Notes under the pieces: generated by a model
The model's database searches: none
What the model was told of the DNA's origin: nothing
What the model saw: only the letters and a program-made list of their open reading frames with translations
DNA from: Streptomyces pinistramenti
GTDB taxonomy: Bacteria > Actinomycetota > Actinomycetes > Streptomycetales > Streptomycetaceae
Assembly: GCF_020564935.1 (NCBI RefSeq)
Contig: NZ_JAJCXB010000029.1
Span: forward strand, 20,435-84,434
DNA length: 64,000 bases
Direction: 5' to 3'
In this document: positions 17,071 through 26,400 of the stretch, piece after piece
How the letters are laid out: the number at the start of each line of letters is the position of its first letter
How positions within the stretch are numbered: the stretch's first letter is position 1
Position numbers and translations under genes: made by a program

Positions 17071-18970
17071 CCCCTGCCACCTCGCCGACAGTCATGCCGA
17101 ACTCGGCGGTGAGCAGGCTCGTTCCCACCGCCAGCTGCACCAGGCGTTCACTGCCCGCCCGCTGGTCGGCCGGTCGTGCCAGCAGCTCGTCGAGCAGCCG
17201 GCACACCGCTTCCGGGCGGTAGAAGGGGTTGTCCCGCAGAGCGGGACCGTCGCACAGTTCGCGCAGCGTGGCGAGCAGCCCGTCGTCGCAGACGATCGGC
17301 GGGGCGAAGAAGCCGCGTTTGCCGCCGGCCCGCACTTCCTCGGGCAGCCGGTCGTGCAGAGCGGCGCGCAGTACGTACTTGGTGGCGCCCTCGCGGGTGT
17401 ACCAGGACAGCGCCGCGGTGCGGGCGACGGCGAACAGGTGGTGGTCGAGGAACGGCAGTCTGACCTCGACTCCGTGGACGGCGTCCAGCCGTTCGGCGCC
17501 CAGGATGTAGTTGGGCAGCCAGCTCTTGGCGAACAGGTACAGGGACTGGTGCAGGGGGGAGCGTCCGGCGAGCTGTTGCCGCGACTGGTCCATCAGCGGT
17601 GTGCAGGCGTCGGTTGTGGCGAGCAGCTCGGCGAACTCGGGTCGCAGCAGGGGCCGCGACGGCGCCAGGACGGCGAAGTGCCGCTGGGTGAGCCAGCTGG
17701 GCAGGAAGCCGAGCCGGTCGAGCACACTGCGCAGATGCCGCGGCGCGCCGAACTCGGACAGCTTCCGGTATCCGGCGCGGGCCTTGCCCATCGCCTCCGG
17801 GGAGCGGCTCAGCGCGAGGTCCTGCTGGAACTGCGGGTACCCGGCGAACAGTTCGTCACCGCCCTCCCCCGCCATCGCGACCTTGAAGCCCCTGGCACTG
17901 ATCGCGGCGCTGTGCAGGTATCTGGCGACGCCGTGGGAGTTCTCCTGCACCATCTCGCCCGCACGGACCGTGGCGGTCAGGTGCTGGGCGAAATCCGCGG
18001 GGGTGAGCTGGATCCGGTGGTGGGGCACGCCGAGCCGGGCGGCCGTACGTGCGGCGACCGGGCTCTCGTCCAGGGCGGCGGCGGCGAAACCGACGGTGAA
18101 CGTGGTGATCTCGCCGTGGCCGGCGGCGGTGGCCGTCATCGCCGAGGAGTCGACGCCACCGCTCAGGTGGCAGGCCACCGGGACGTCGGCGATCATCCGC
18201 AGCCGTACGGACTCGTCGAGCCCGGACCGCACCTGCGCCAGGTGCCCGGTCAGCGCGGCCGGTGAGCCGTCCTCGATTCCGGCCAGCTCCTCGGTCGTCG
18301 GGTAGTCCAAGTCCCAGTAGCGATGGACGGTGACCCCGTCCGCGCCGGCCAGCAGGTAGCAGCCGGGCGGCAGTTGGCGAATGCCGTCGAACAGGGTCCG
18401 GTCCGGTGGCAGGGCCATCTGGAGGTGGGCGGCGTAGGCGGCCAGGTCCCATCTGGCCGCGACGCCGCAGGCGAGGATGGCCTTGATCTCGGAGGACAGG
18501 TAGAGCCTGCCGTCCTGTTCGGCGTAGTAGAGCGGCTTGACGCCGAACCGGTCCCGCGCCGCGAACAGCTCCTTGGTGCGGTCGTCCCACAGGGCGAAGG
18601 CGAATTCACCGCGCAGCTCGCGCAGCGCCCGATGGCCGTCCCTGAGGTAGAGCCGGAGCGCGATCTCGCTGTCGCCCCGGCTGCGGCAGGGGTGTCCGGT
18701 CCCGGCGAGGTCGGAGCGGATCCGCCGGTAGTCGTAGAACTCGCCGTTCACGACGAGCCGGGTCCGGCTCGGCCCGTCGCCGAGCGGCTGGGCGCCTCCC
18801 GCCGGGTCGACCACGGCGAGCCGGGTGTGCCCGAGCAGTGCCCGCCCGTCCGGCGAGCACCAGACCCCGGCGCCGTCGGGCCCCCTGGGGCGCAGCACGT
18901 CCATCGCGGCGTCCGCCGAAGCCGTCGACAGACCCGCATCCCTGGCGAAGATTCCGATGATGCCGCACAC
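17063..18970 (-). CDS. asnB: Glutamine-hydrolysing asparagine synthetase
   Basis: 635 residues. The N-terminal class II glutaminase has the nucleophile Cys at position 2 if the GTG at 18970 is used (CGIIGIF), followed by LRPRGPDGAGVW and VVNGEFYDYRRIR. The C-terminal synthetase domain has the pyrophosphate loop CHLSGGVDSSAM near residue 265 and AGEGGDELFAGYPQF near residue 365. The upstream GTG at 18979 would add three residues before the Cys and abolish the N-terminal nucleophile, so 18970 is preferred; this leaves a 5-base gap after the GT2 gene. It makes L-Asn from Asp and Gln. The cluster uses two Asn units, so it probably supplies precursor. A role in making the terminal amide is possible, as AsnB homologues can amidate other acids. 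Confidence 0.92.
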   Translation of the reverse strand: MCGIIGIFARDAGLSTASADAAMDVLRPRGPDGAGVWCSPDGRALLGHTRLAVVDPAGGAQPLGDGPSRTRLVVNGEFYDYRRIRSDLAGTGHPCRSRGDSEIALRLYLRDGHRALRELRGEFAFALWDDRTKELFAARDRFGVKPLYYAEQDGRLYLSSEIKAILACGVAARWDLAAYAAHLQMALPPDRTLFDGIRQLPPGCYLLAGADGVTVHRYWDLDYPTTEELAGIEDGSPAALTGHLAQVRSGLDESVRLRMIADVPVACHLSGGVDSSAMTATAAGHGEITTFTVGFAAAALDESPVAARTAARLGVPHHRIQLTPADFAQHLTATVRAGEMVQENSHGVARYLHSAAISARGFKVAMAGEGGDELFAGYPQFQQDLALSRSPEAMGKARAGYRKLSEFGAPRHLRSVLDRLGFLPSWLTQRHFAVLAPSRPLLRPEFAELLATTDACTPLMDQSRQQLAGRSPLHQSLYLFAKSWLPNYILGAERLDAVHGVEVRLPFLDHHLFAVARTAALSWYTREGATKYVLRAALHDRLPEEVRAGGKRGFFAPPIVCDDGLLATLRELCDGPALRDNPFYRPEAVCRLLDELLARPADQRAGSERLVQLAVGTSLLTAEFGMTVGEVAGDE

Positions 18971-18975
18971 GCCGA

Positions 18976-20670
18976 TCACCGGTCCGGGTGCGGGACTCGG
19001 AAGGTGAGCACGGCGCCGGGGCCGGTGCCCTCGTGCCACCGCTCCCGTTCCAGGCCGTCGTCGAAGATCAGGCAGCCGCCCTCCGGCCAGGTCCTTGGCT
19101 GCTCCCCGACCCTGATCCCGCTGCCAGCCGCGACGATCAGGCCGAACTCGACCCGCAGGAAGGCGTTGCTCGGTCCGCAGCTCGCCGGCCGGCGGGCCGG
19201 GGGGTGCTGGAGCACCAGCTCGACGGCCGCCCCGGGAAACAGCAGCGCCTCGGGGATCTTGTCCAGGATGTCCCGGGTGACCGACAGCTCCGTGGCCGAC
19301 GCGGTCCATGTGCCCTCGCGGTACAGCTCGACGCGGTCGGTCCCCGCCTCCTGCCCGCCTTCGGGGCGCAGCCGTTGGCCCTCCAGCGCGGCGCGCACCT
19401 CGCGCACGATCGCCTCGTGCTGGGCGGTGAGAGGGAAGGTGAACCAGAAGTCGGCGGGGTCGTAGTCCGTCCGCAGCGGCAGCTCCCGGTGGAACTCCGC
19501 GGGGCGGTGCAGTGCCGAGGTCCACAGCCCCTGGCGCACCGCGAGTTCCGCGCAGTCCTGCGCGGCGCGGGCCTGTCCGTCCGCGTGCAGTCCGTCGATG
19601 AGCGCACGGTAGTGCCGACGGGCCGTGTCGGCCGCCGGTTCGGGCAGCGTCGTCCCGCGCCGACCGCCGCGCCGCTCCCGCACCGTGCGGGCAGCGAGCT
19701 TGTCCACCTCCGCCACGCGCCGGCCCTCGGTGCGCAGGAACAGGGCGTGGTCGGCGAACGACTTCTCCCGGGTCATGCGATGGCGCTGATAGGTGTCGTC
19801 GAACGGCGCCTTGTAGTCCTGGTAGTGCCGGTGCTCGACGAAGACCCCGGGCACCGGGTACAGCCTGCCGAGCCGTTGGGCGAGGTCGAAGACCCACTTC
19901 TCGACCTCCCACTGCTGGAAGATCGTCGGTACGAAGTAGCCGAGGGTGTCGTACCAGGGCCTGCTGACGATCGGGAAGTCGCAGCCGCCCTCCGGGTACT
20001 GCGCCGCGTCGAAGTACAGGCACAGCACGGCGTCCTCGTGCAGCCTGGTGAGGTCGTCGGCCCGCTGGTCCAGTGCGACGTCCCAGCCGTAGTCCACGTA
20101 GAGCTGGTCGTCGTTGGCCATCAGCAGGAAGTCGCCGTCGGCGTGTTCGGCCAGGTGGTTCCAGGCTGCCGCGACCCCGATCGGCGGCCCGACGTGCAGG
20201 GCACACCGGCCGATCGCGCCGTAGTGCGTGCGCGCCCGGTCGAACAGTGCCCGGTATTCCGGCAGCGAAGGGTCGTCGTCGTCGACATAGCAGAGCACCT
20301 CGATCCGTCCCGGTGCGGCGGCGGTGCGCTGCACGCTGCGCAGGAACGTGTTCAGGTTGTCGACGCGGTTGCGGGTGGGGCACAGCAGGGACAGCGGCCT
20401 TGGTGGCGCGGTGACCGCGGCGGCGCGCAGCGGGAAGGCCAGTTTGGTACGGAGCCGCCGCGGTTCGAGCCGCAGGGCGTAGGCCAGCTTCTGCCGGACC
20501 AGCAGGCTGCTGTTCACCGTGTCGACGATCCAGCCGCGTCGGCCCTGCCTGTCCCGTAACAGGTCGGTGACCAGGTCCTGGAGCGTGCCGTCCCGATAGC
20601 GCCCGTGGTGGCCGAGGAGCAGCCTGCCGAGGTCGTGCGCAGTGTCGCGCATGTTCCGTTCCGCTGTCAC
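18976..20670 (-). CDS. blmF: GT2-type glycosyltransferase fused to an AspH-like domain lacking Fe ligands (blmF type)
   Basis: 564 residues. The N-terminal half is a GT-A nucleotide-sugar transferase: LSLLCPTRNRVDNLNTFL near 85, the acidic YVDDDDPSLPEYR near 130 and LLMANDDQLYVDYGWD near 175. The C-terminal ~150 residues match the aspartyl/asparaginyl beta-hydroxylase fold, with CGPSNAFLRVEFGL and WPEGGCLIFDDGLERERW. In AspH the two iron-binding His lie in PHTGPTN and DDSFEHE; here they read ASCGPSN and DDGLERE, so both are replaced (Ser and Arg). Hydroxylase activity is therefore doubtful. BlmF of bleomycin clusters is described as a glycosyltransferase/hydroxylase fusion. The start is GTG at 20670, overlapping the epimerase stop (GTGA); an in-frame ATG at 20652 is an alternative. 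Confidence 0.87.
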   Translation of the reverse strand: MTAERNMRDTAHDLGRLLLGHHGRYRDGTLQDLVTDLLRDRQGRRGWIVDTVNSSLLVRQKLAYALRLEPRRLRTKLAFPLRAAAVTAPPRPLSLLCPTRNRVDNLNTFLRSVQRTAAAPGRIEVLCYVDDDDPSLPEYRALFDRARTHYGAIGRCALHVGPPIGVAAAWNHLAEHADGDFLLMANDDQLYVDYGWDVALDQRADDLTRLHEDAVLCLYFDAAQYPEGGCDFPIVSRPWYDTLGYFVPTIFQQWEVEKWVFDLAQRLGRLYPVPGVFVEHRHYQDYKAPFDDTYQRHRMTREKSFADHALFLRTEGRRVAEVDKLAARTVRERRGGRRGTTLPEPAADTARRHYRALIDGLHADGQARAAQDCAELAVRQGLWTSALHRPAEFHRELPLRTDYDPADFWFTFPLTAQHEAIVREVRAALEGQRLRPEGGQEAGTDRVELYREGTWTASATELSVTRDILDKIPEALLFPGAAVELVLQHPPARRPASCGPSNAFLRVEFGLIVAAGSGIRVGEQPRTWPEGGCLIFDDGLERERWHEGTGPGAVLTFRVPHPDR

Positions 20671-21662
20671 CGACGGGCCCCCTCTCCGCTGCGTTCCATG
20701 GCGACCTGCTGCTCGATCCAGGGGTAGGTGCGACGGATCCCCTCGTCGAGGGAGATGCTCGGCTGCCAGCCGAGCAGTTGCCGGCACAGCGTGTTGTCGG
20801 AGACGCGGCCCAGCGGCCCGACCGGTTTGTCGGGCAGATAGCGCGGGACGATCGACTTTCCCGCGATGTCGGCGATACGGCCGACCAGCGCCGTGATGCT
20901 GATCCGCTCCTCGGAGCCGATGTTCACCGGTTGGTCCACCGTGGAGTGTGCGAGGCGGAGCAGGCCGGTGACGCAGTCCTCGACGTAGCAGTAGGACCTG
21001 GTCTGGGTGCCGTCGCCCCACACGTCGATCTCGCCGGAACCGCCGGGTACGGCGGCCACCTTGCCGCAGAGCATGGACAGGGATTTGGCGCGCAGACCTG
21101 AATAGGCGCCCAGCGGACCGTAGATGGCGTGCAGCCTGGCGATTTTGATGTCCATGCCCCAGGTCCGGCGGAAGGTCCCGCACAGGATCTCGGTGGTGAG
21201 CTTCTCCCAGCCGTACTCCATGTCCGGCTCGGCGGGGAAGACGGTGGCCTCCGCCAACGGGGCGCTGTCGGGGCTGTGTTGCAGGGAATTGGGGTAGACG
21301 CAGGCGGAGGACGTGTGGACGACGGTGCCGACCGCGGCCGTGCGGCATGCCTCGATGGTGTTGACCGAGATCAGCAGGTTGTCGCGCAGGATCTCCGCGG
21401 GTGCCGCGTGCGTCCATCCGATCCCGCCCATGTTGGCGGCCAGCGCGAACACCTGGTCGGCGCCGGACACCGCCGCCGCGCACTGCTCGGGGTCGCGCAG
21501 GTCCGCGAGGACGAACTCGTCCGCCTCGCTCGGTCCGTACTCGGGCGGCCGCACGTCCACCCCGCGCACCCGCACCCGCGGCCTGCGGCGTTTCAGTGCG
21601 TGGACCAGGTGTGTTCCTACGAAGCCGCTGGCTCCGGTCACCACGACCAGTGTCACCGTCAC
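20667..21662 (-). CDS. blmG: GDP-mannose 3,5-epimerase-like NDP-sugar epimerase (blmG type)
   Basis: 331 residues, extended short-chain dehydrogenase fold. The NAD site is VTGASGFVGTHL near residue 8. The catalytic pair is Tyr and Lys in EYGWEKLTTE, with SSACVYP before it. The blocks LAANMGGIGW, WGDGTQTRSYCYVEDCV, PVNIGSEE and SDNTL closely follow plant GDP-mannose 3,5-epimerase. That enzyme turns GDP-D-mannose into GDP-L-galactose and GDP-L-gulose. Bleomycin carries L-gulose, so this gene fits gulose supply. The start is GTG at 21662, overlapping the PCP-C stop (GTGA). No GDP-mannose 4,6-dehydratase is seen in the window, so plain gulose is more likely than the 6-deoxy sugar of zorbamycin, unless that gene lies off the left edge. 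Confidence 0.92.
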   Translation of the reverse strand: MTVTLVVVTGASGFVGTHLVHALKRRRPRVRVRGVDVRPPEYGPSEADEFVLADLRDPEQCAAAVSGADQVFALAANMGGIGWTHAAPAEILRDNLLISVNTIEACRTAAVGTVVHTSSACVYPNSLQHSPDSAPLAEATVFPAEPDMEYGWEKLTTEILCGTFRRTWGMDIKIARLHAIYGPLGAYSGLRAKSLSMLCGKVAAVPGGSGEIDVWGDGTQTRSYCYVEDCVTGLLRLAHSTVDQPVNIGSEERISITALVGRIADIAGKSIVPRYLPDKPVGPLGRVSDNTLCRQLLGWQPSISLDEGIRRTYPWIEQQVAMERSGEGARR

Positions 21663-23437
21663 TCCTCATCGATCGCTCGGCGTCGTGCCGTCAGCAGGTC
21701 GCGGCCTGCCCTGTCCTTGCCGGTCAGGCGTTTGTGTTCGGCGTGCTGCGCGATGCGCCGGGCGAGCAGGGCCCTGGGGCCGGACAGCGGCCGGTCCGGG
21801 GCGGCGACGAAGTCGGCGAGGCACGCCGTCAGCGCCTCCAGCAGGGCGCGCACGTCGGATGCGGCGAGGCGGGCCGGATCGTGCCTGGCCAGCAGCCTCA
21901 GTTCGGTGCCGGGGACTACTTCGAGCACCAGCGGATAGCCCTCGTCGACCACGGTGCGCACCTCTCCGATGCACAGTCCGTCCTCGGCGCCCTGGCGCAC
22001 GGCGGTGGGGAAGTTCTCGATCACCACGATCGTGTCGAACAGGCCGGCGCCCCGGTTCAGGCCCATCCCCCGGGTGACGCGGCCCAGCGGGACGTGGCTG
22101 TGTTCACGTATCCCGGCCAGGCGGCGCTGCACGGCGTGCAACCAGGGCAGGACCGCACTGTCCGGCGCGCAGTCCACCCGGAGCGGCACCGTGTTGATGA
22201 GCAGGCCGACCAATTCGATCGCGCCCGGCAGGTCGGGCGGCCGGCCGGAGACGGTCACGCCGAAGACGATGTCCTTGCTCGCGCACATCTCGGCGAGCAG
22301 CAGGGCCCAGCCGCCGTAGACAACGGTGCTCACGGTGAGCCCGTCCCGTCGGCAGAGCTGTTCGAGCCCGGCGGCGAGGTCCGCCGGCGCGGTCACCGTG
22401 ACCTCGCCGCGCCGCGCGGCGATCACCTGACCGTGCGCACAGCCCGGCCCCGCGATCCTGGTCGATGCCGTCATCCCGGCCAGCTGGTCGGCCCAGAACG
22501 CGTCGTCGGTGGCGCTGTCCCTGGTCCGGACCCACTCGACGTAGTCGGACATGGCCGGCCGGTCCGGCACCTGCGGCTGCTCGCCCGCCGCCAGGGCTCG
22601 GTAGCAGGCCAGGACGTCGGCGAGGACCAGTTGCTGGGACCAGCCGTCGAGAATCAGGTGATGGTGGGTCCACACACAGCGGTGCGTGGTGTCGGACTCG
22701 CGCAGCAGGGTCAGCCGCAGCAGCGGCGCGCCGGTCAGGTCGAAGCCCTGCGCACGGTCCCGGTCGAGGAACTCGGCGAGGGCGGCGGCCCGGTCCGACG
22801 CGTCGCGGTCCCGCCAGTCGAGACACTCGATGGTCAACTCGGGTTCCGCGGCGACCACTTGGCGGGCCTGGACGCGGTCGTGCCAGTCGAAGGACACCCG
22901 CAGCGACGGGCTCGCGGCCAGTACGGTCCGCCAGGCGGCGCGGAACGCGGCCAGGTCGAGAGACCCGGTCAGCAGGCAGCAGACCTGCACCAGGTACGCA
23001 CCCGGGCTGCTGCCGCCGACCGAGTGGTACAGCATGCCCTCCTGCATCGGGCTGAGCGGGTACTCGGTGGGAGCGGGGCGGCGCGGCCGGACGAGCGGGC
23101 GTGCGTCCGGGGTCGCCCGCCCTGCGAGGGCCCGCACGGTCGGCAGGTCGAACAGGTCCTGGGCGATGATCCGCAGTCCGGCCAGCTCCAGCTTGGCCAC
23201 GATCACGATGGCGTGCACCGAGTCCCCGCCGAGGGCGAAGTAGTCGTCGTCGATGCCGACACGGTCCAGCTCCAGCACCTCCTGCCAGATCCCGGCGATG
23301 GTCCGCTCGGCCTCGGTGCGGGGCGCGGTCGGCCGTGTCCCGTCCTCGCTCCCGGGGGCGTCCTCGGCCAGCCATCTGGCCAGCAGCTCCCGTTTGGTGG
23401 CGGACAGTCGCGCCACGCGCGCGTCAGATTCGGACAT
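21659..23437 (-). CDS. blmV: NRPS PCP-C (blmV type)
   Basis: 592 residues. The PCP has ALGGDSVHA near residue 70, and the C domain (about 125-560) has intact THHHLILDGWS near 262. The upstream protein ends with an A domain and no carrier, so this PCP completes the Asn module in trans and the C domain passes the chain on. This split is the BlmVI/BlmV arrangement of bleomycin synthetases. The start ATG at 23437 lies 14 bases inside the upstream gene. The C-terminus ends in basic residues (TARRRAIDEE) with no further domain. No A domain is present, so it cannot select a substrate itself. Confidence 0.93.
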   Translation of the reverse strand: MSESDARVARLSATKRELLARWLAEDAPGSEDGTRPTAPRTEAERTIAGIWQEVLELDRVGIDDDYFALGGDSVHAIVIVAKLELAGLRIIAQDLFDLPTVRALAGRATPDARPLVRPRRPAPTEYPLSPMQEGMLYHSVGGSSPGAYLVQVCCLLTGSLDLAAFRAAWRTVLAASPSLRVSFDWHDRVQARQVVAAEPELTIECLDWRDRDASDRAAALAEFLDRDRAQGFDLTGAPLLRLTLLRESDTTHRCVWTHHHLILDGWSQQLVLADVLACYRALAAGEQPQVPDRPAMSDYVEWVRTRDSATDDAFWADQLAGMTASTRIAGPGCAHGQVIAARRGEVTVTAPADLAAGLEQLCRRDGLTVSTVVYGGWALLLAEMCASKDIVFGVTVSGRPPDLPGAIELVGLLINTVPLRVDCAPDSAVLPWLHAVQRRLAGIREHSHVPLGRVTRGMGLNRGAGLFDTIVVIENFPTAVRQGAEDGLCIGEVRTVVDEGYPLVLEVVPGTELRLLARHDPARLAASDVRALLEALTACLADFVAAPDRPLSGPRALLARRIAQHAEHKRLTGKDRAGRDLLTARRRAIDEE

Positions 23438-26400
23438 CGCTACCTCCGGCTTCGTCCGGCGGGTCCGGCGGGCGGTCTGCGCGGCGCAGCAGCAGGTCCG
23501 CCTCCTGCTCGGTCAGCGATTCGAGCCGGTCGACCAGGTGGTCGCGTCGGTCGCGCGTTCCGGGCAGCGCCGCGTAGTCGATCTTTCCGTTCCGCGTCAG
23601 CGGCAGGTCGGCGCGTTGCTGGATCTCGGTGGGTACGAGGCGGCCGGGCAGCCGTGCGGCGAGCCAGCCGCGCAGGTGCCGGGCTTGGGGCATCCGGTCG
23701 CGGTGCCCCGGGCGGACAGGGCACCAGTAGGCGACCAGCCGTGGAGCACCGGACGGGGCCGTGCGCAGCAGCACCGCGGCCCGTGCGACGGCCGGGTGCG
23801 CGGCGAGGGCCTGCTCGATCTCCCCCAGTTCCACCCGGAAACCGCGGATCTTGACCTGCCGGTCGGTGCGCCCGTGGAAGAGCAGCGCCCCGGTGGCCAG
23901 CCGGTGCACCACGTCCCCGGTGCGGTAGCGGCGTGCGCCGGGCCGCCCTGGATCCGGGACGAACACGTCGGCGGTGTCGGCGGGCCGCCCGAGGTAGCCC
24001 CTGGCGACCCCGTATCCGCCGACGGCCAGCTCCCCCGGCACGCCGGCCGGGGCGGGCGCCCCGGCCGCGAGCACCGCCGCCGAACTGCCGGTGACCGGGC
24101 TGCCGATCGGCACCGGTCCCTCGCCCGTCTCCCCCACTCGCGGGACGCAGCAGCCCACGACGGTCTCGGTCGGCCCGTACTCGTTGAACACCACGGCATC
24201 GGGGGCGACTTCGCGCAGTGCGGCCACCTGGGCGAAGTCCAGCTGCTCGCCGCCGACCACCGCGGTCACGCCGGTGAGCCCGCGCCCCTGTACGGCCAGT
24301 TGGCCGGTCAGCGCGGACAGGTGGGACGGGGTGACCTTCAGGAGCGTGTGATGTCCGATGGCCAGTGCCGTTCCCAGCCTGGTCGGATCGGTGCCGGGCA
24401 GGAGGTGCGCCGTGCCCCCGGCGACCAGCGGTGCCAGCAACGCGGTCACGGTCAGGTCGAAGGCCAGTGAGGAGTGCACCGGTGCGAAGGTGCGGTCGCT
24501 GATGCCGTAGGCGGGAACGCACCAGCGCAGGTAGTTGACCAGGCCCTGATGCGTCACGCCGACCAGCTTCGGCCGTCCGGTGGAACCCGAGGTGGCCAGC
24601 ACACAGACCAGGTGCTCCGGGCGCAGCTCGGGGCGGCGGAGCCGGATGGCCGTACCGGGCCCGGTGTCGTCGGTGCGCACCATCGCCCGCGGATCGACCC
24701 CGGCGGGGGCGGCCGTTCCGGGCGGCAGCACCAGGAGCGCCGCGCCTGCCTCGGCGAGCAGGGCGGGCACCGACCGTGACGGGGTCTCCGGGTCGATGGG
24801 CAGGTAGGCCGCTCCGGCGCGCAGAACCGCCAGCATCCCGACCACGGCGTCGACGCTGCGCTCCGCCCACAGTCCGACCACGGTCTCCGGTCCGGCCGAA
24901 CGGGCTTGCAGCAGCGCGGCGAGCCGCCCGGACCGCTGCCACAGCAGGCGGTAACTGAGGTGCCGGCCGCCTTGGAGCAGCGCGGTCCTGTCGGCGCCCT
25001 GGCGGACCACGGCTTCGATCAGATCGTGTACCGAGGTCTTCGGTGGAGCCACAAGCGTGGCCGGCGGCTCGTGGGGCTGCGCGCCGATGCCGGCCGAGGA
25101 CCGGTGCGGCGCCCGCGCCGCGGTCTCCAGCGCGGCACGGAACCACTCCGCGATCCGGGCGGTCTGCTCATCGGGGCTCCTGACCGGATCGGCCTCAAGG
25201 AGCAGGCGCAGCCGACCTGATTGCGCGTCGACGTTGAAGTGGGCGGTCAGCGGCAGATACGTCTGGTCGGGCGCCTGGAGGCCGGACACCGCGAGGCCGT
25301 CCGCCCCGGACAGGCCGCTGTAGAGGCGGAAGTGGGTGAAGACGAACAGCGTGTCGAACAGTCGGCTCACGCCGAACTCACGGTTCAGCGTGACCAAGGG
25401 GTAACGCCGGTAGGGCGAGATCCGCGTCTCGGCCGCGTAGGCCGCCAGCGCCAGCCGGGCCCAGCTCTCCTCGGCCGGGACGTCGACGCGCAGCGGCAGG
25501 ATGTTGTTGAACACCCCGACCACCCGGTCGCCGTCCGCGCGCTCCGGCCTGCCGTTGGTCTCCAGGCCGGTGATCAGGTCGCGGCGGCCGGTCAGCAGCC
25601 GGACGACCCGCAGGTGCACGCCGAGCAGTACGTGCTTGAGGCCGACCCCCAGCTCGGCGGCGAGTCCGAGCAGACCGTCCCGTACCGCGTCGTCGATCTC
25701 CACGACGGTGCGCCGCTGGTACACCGGCCCCTCCGCCGGGGGTCGGCGAAGCGTCCAACGGGGCAGCGTGGAGGGCTCGGCGCCGTGCAGTTCCGCCGCC
25801 CAGAAGGCACGGTGCCCGGGTGAGCGCACGGCGGCGCGTTCCAGTGCGACGAAGTCGGCGTAGCCGGTGCGCGGCACGGCCGGGTCCGGCAGGGGGCCCT
25901 TCAACGCGGCCCGGTACGCGGTGAGCAGATCGGTGAGCACCAGCGCGGTGCACCAGCCGTCGAGGGCGAAACTGCTGACGGTCAGGCGGAAATCCGAGCC
26001 GTAGTCGTGCACGGTGAACCGCACCAGCGGCCCGTGGTCGAGGTCGAAGTGCCGCTTGCGTTCGGCCAGCATCCACGCGCCGAATCTCTTGTCGCGGGCG
26101 GGTTCGGCTCGCTGGTCGATCACCTCGACGGGCAGCCGCGACACGGTCTCCGGCACGATCTGTACGGGCTCGGCGTGGCCGGTGAGGTCGAAGCGGGAGC
26201 GCAGATAGGGGTGCCGGGCCAGGACGTGGGCGACGGCCTGTTCCAGGGCGCCGGGCGCGATCAGAGCGTCCACCGCGACGCTGGTCACGTACACCTCGTA
26301 GCCGGGGTCGTCGGTTCGGTGGGCCAGCAGTGCCCGCTGTGCCATCGAGATGGGGTAGGCGTCGGCCAGTCCTGATCGCCCCTCCAGCGCCGGGCACAGG

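Noticed and set aside
18971..18979. Earlier GTG start (18979) for the asparagine synthetase
   Set aside because: It would place residues before the Cys that must be N-terminal in class II glutaminases.
20667..21662. Reading the epimerase as evidence for a 6-deoxysugar as in zorbamycin
   Set aside because: The motifs match GDP-mannose 3,5-epimerase and no 4,6-dehydratase is present in the window; a gene beyond the left edge cannot be excluded.
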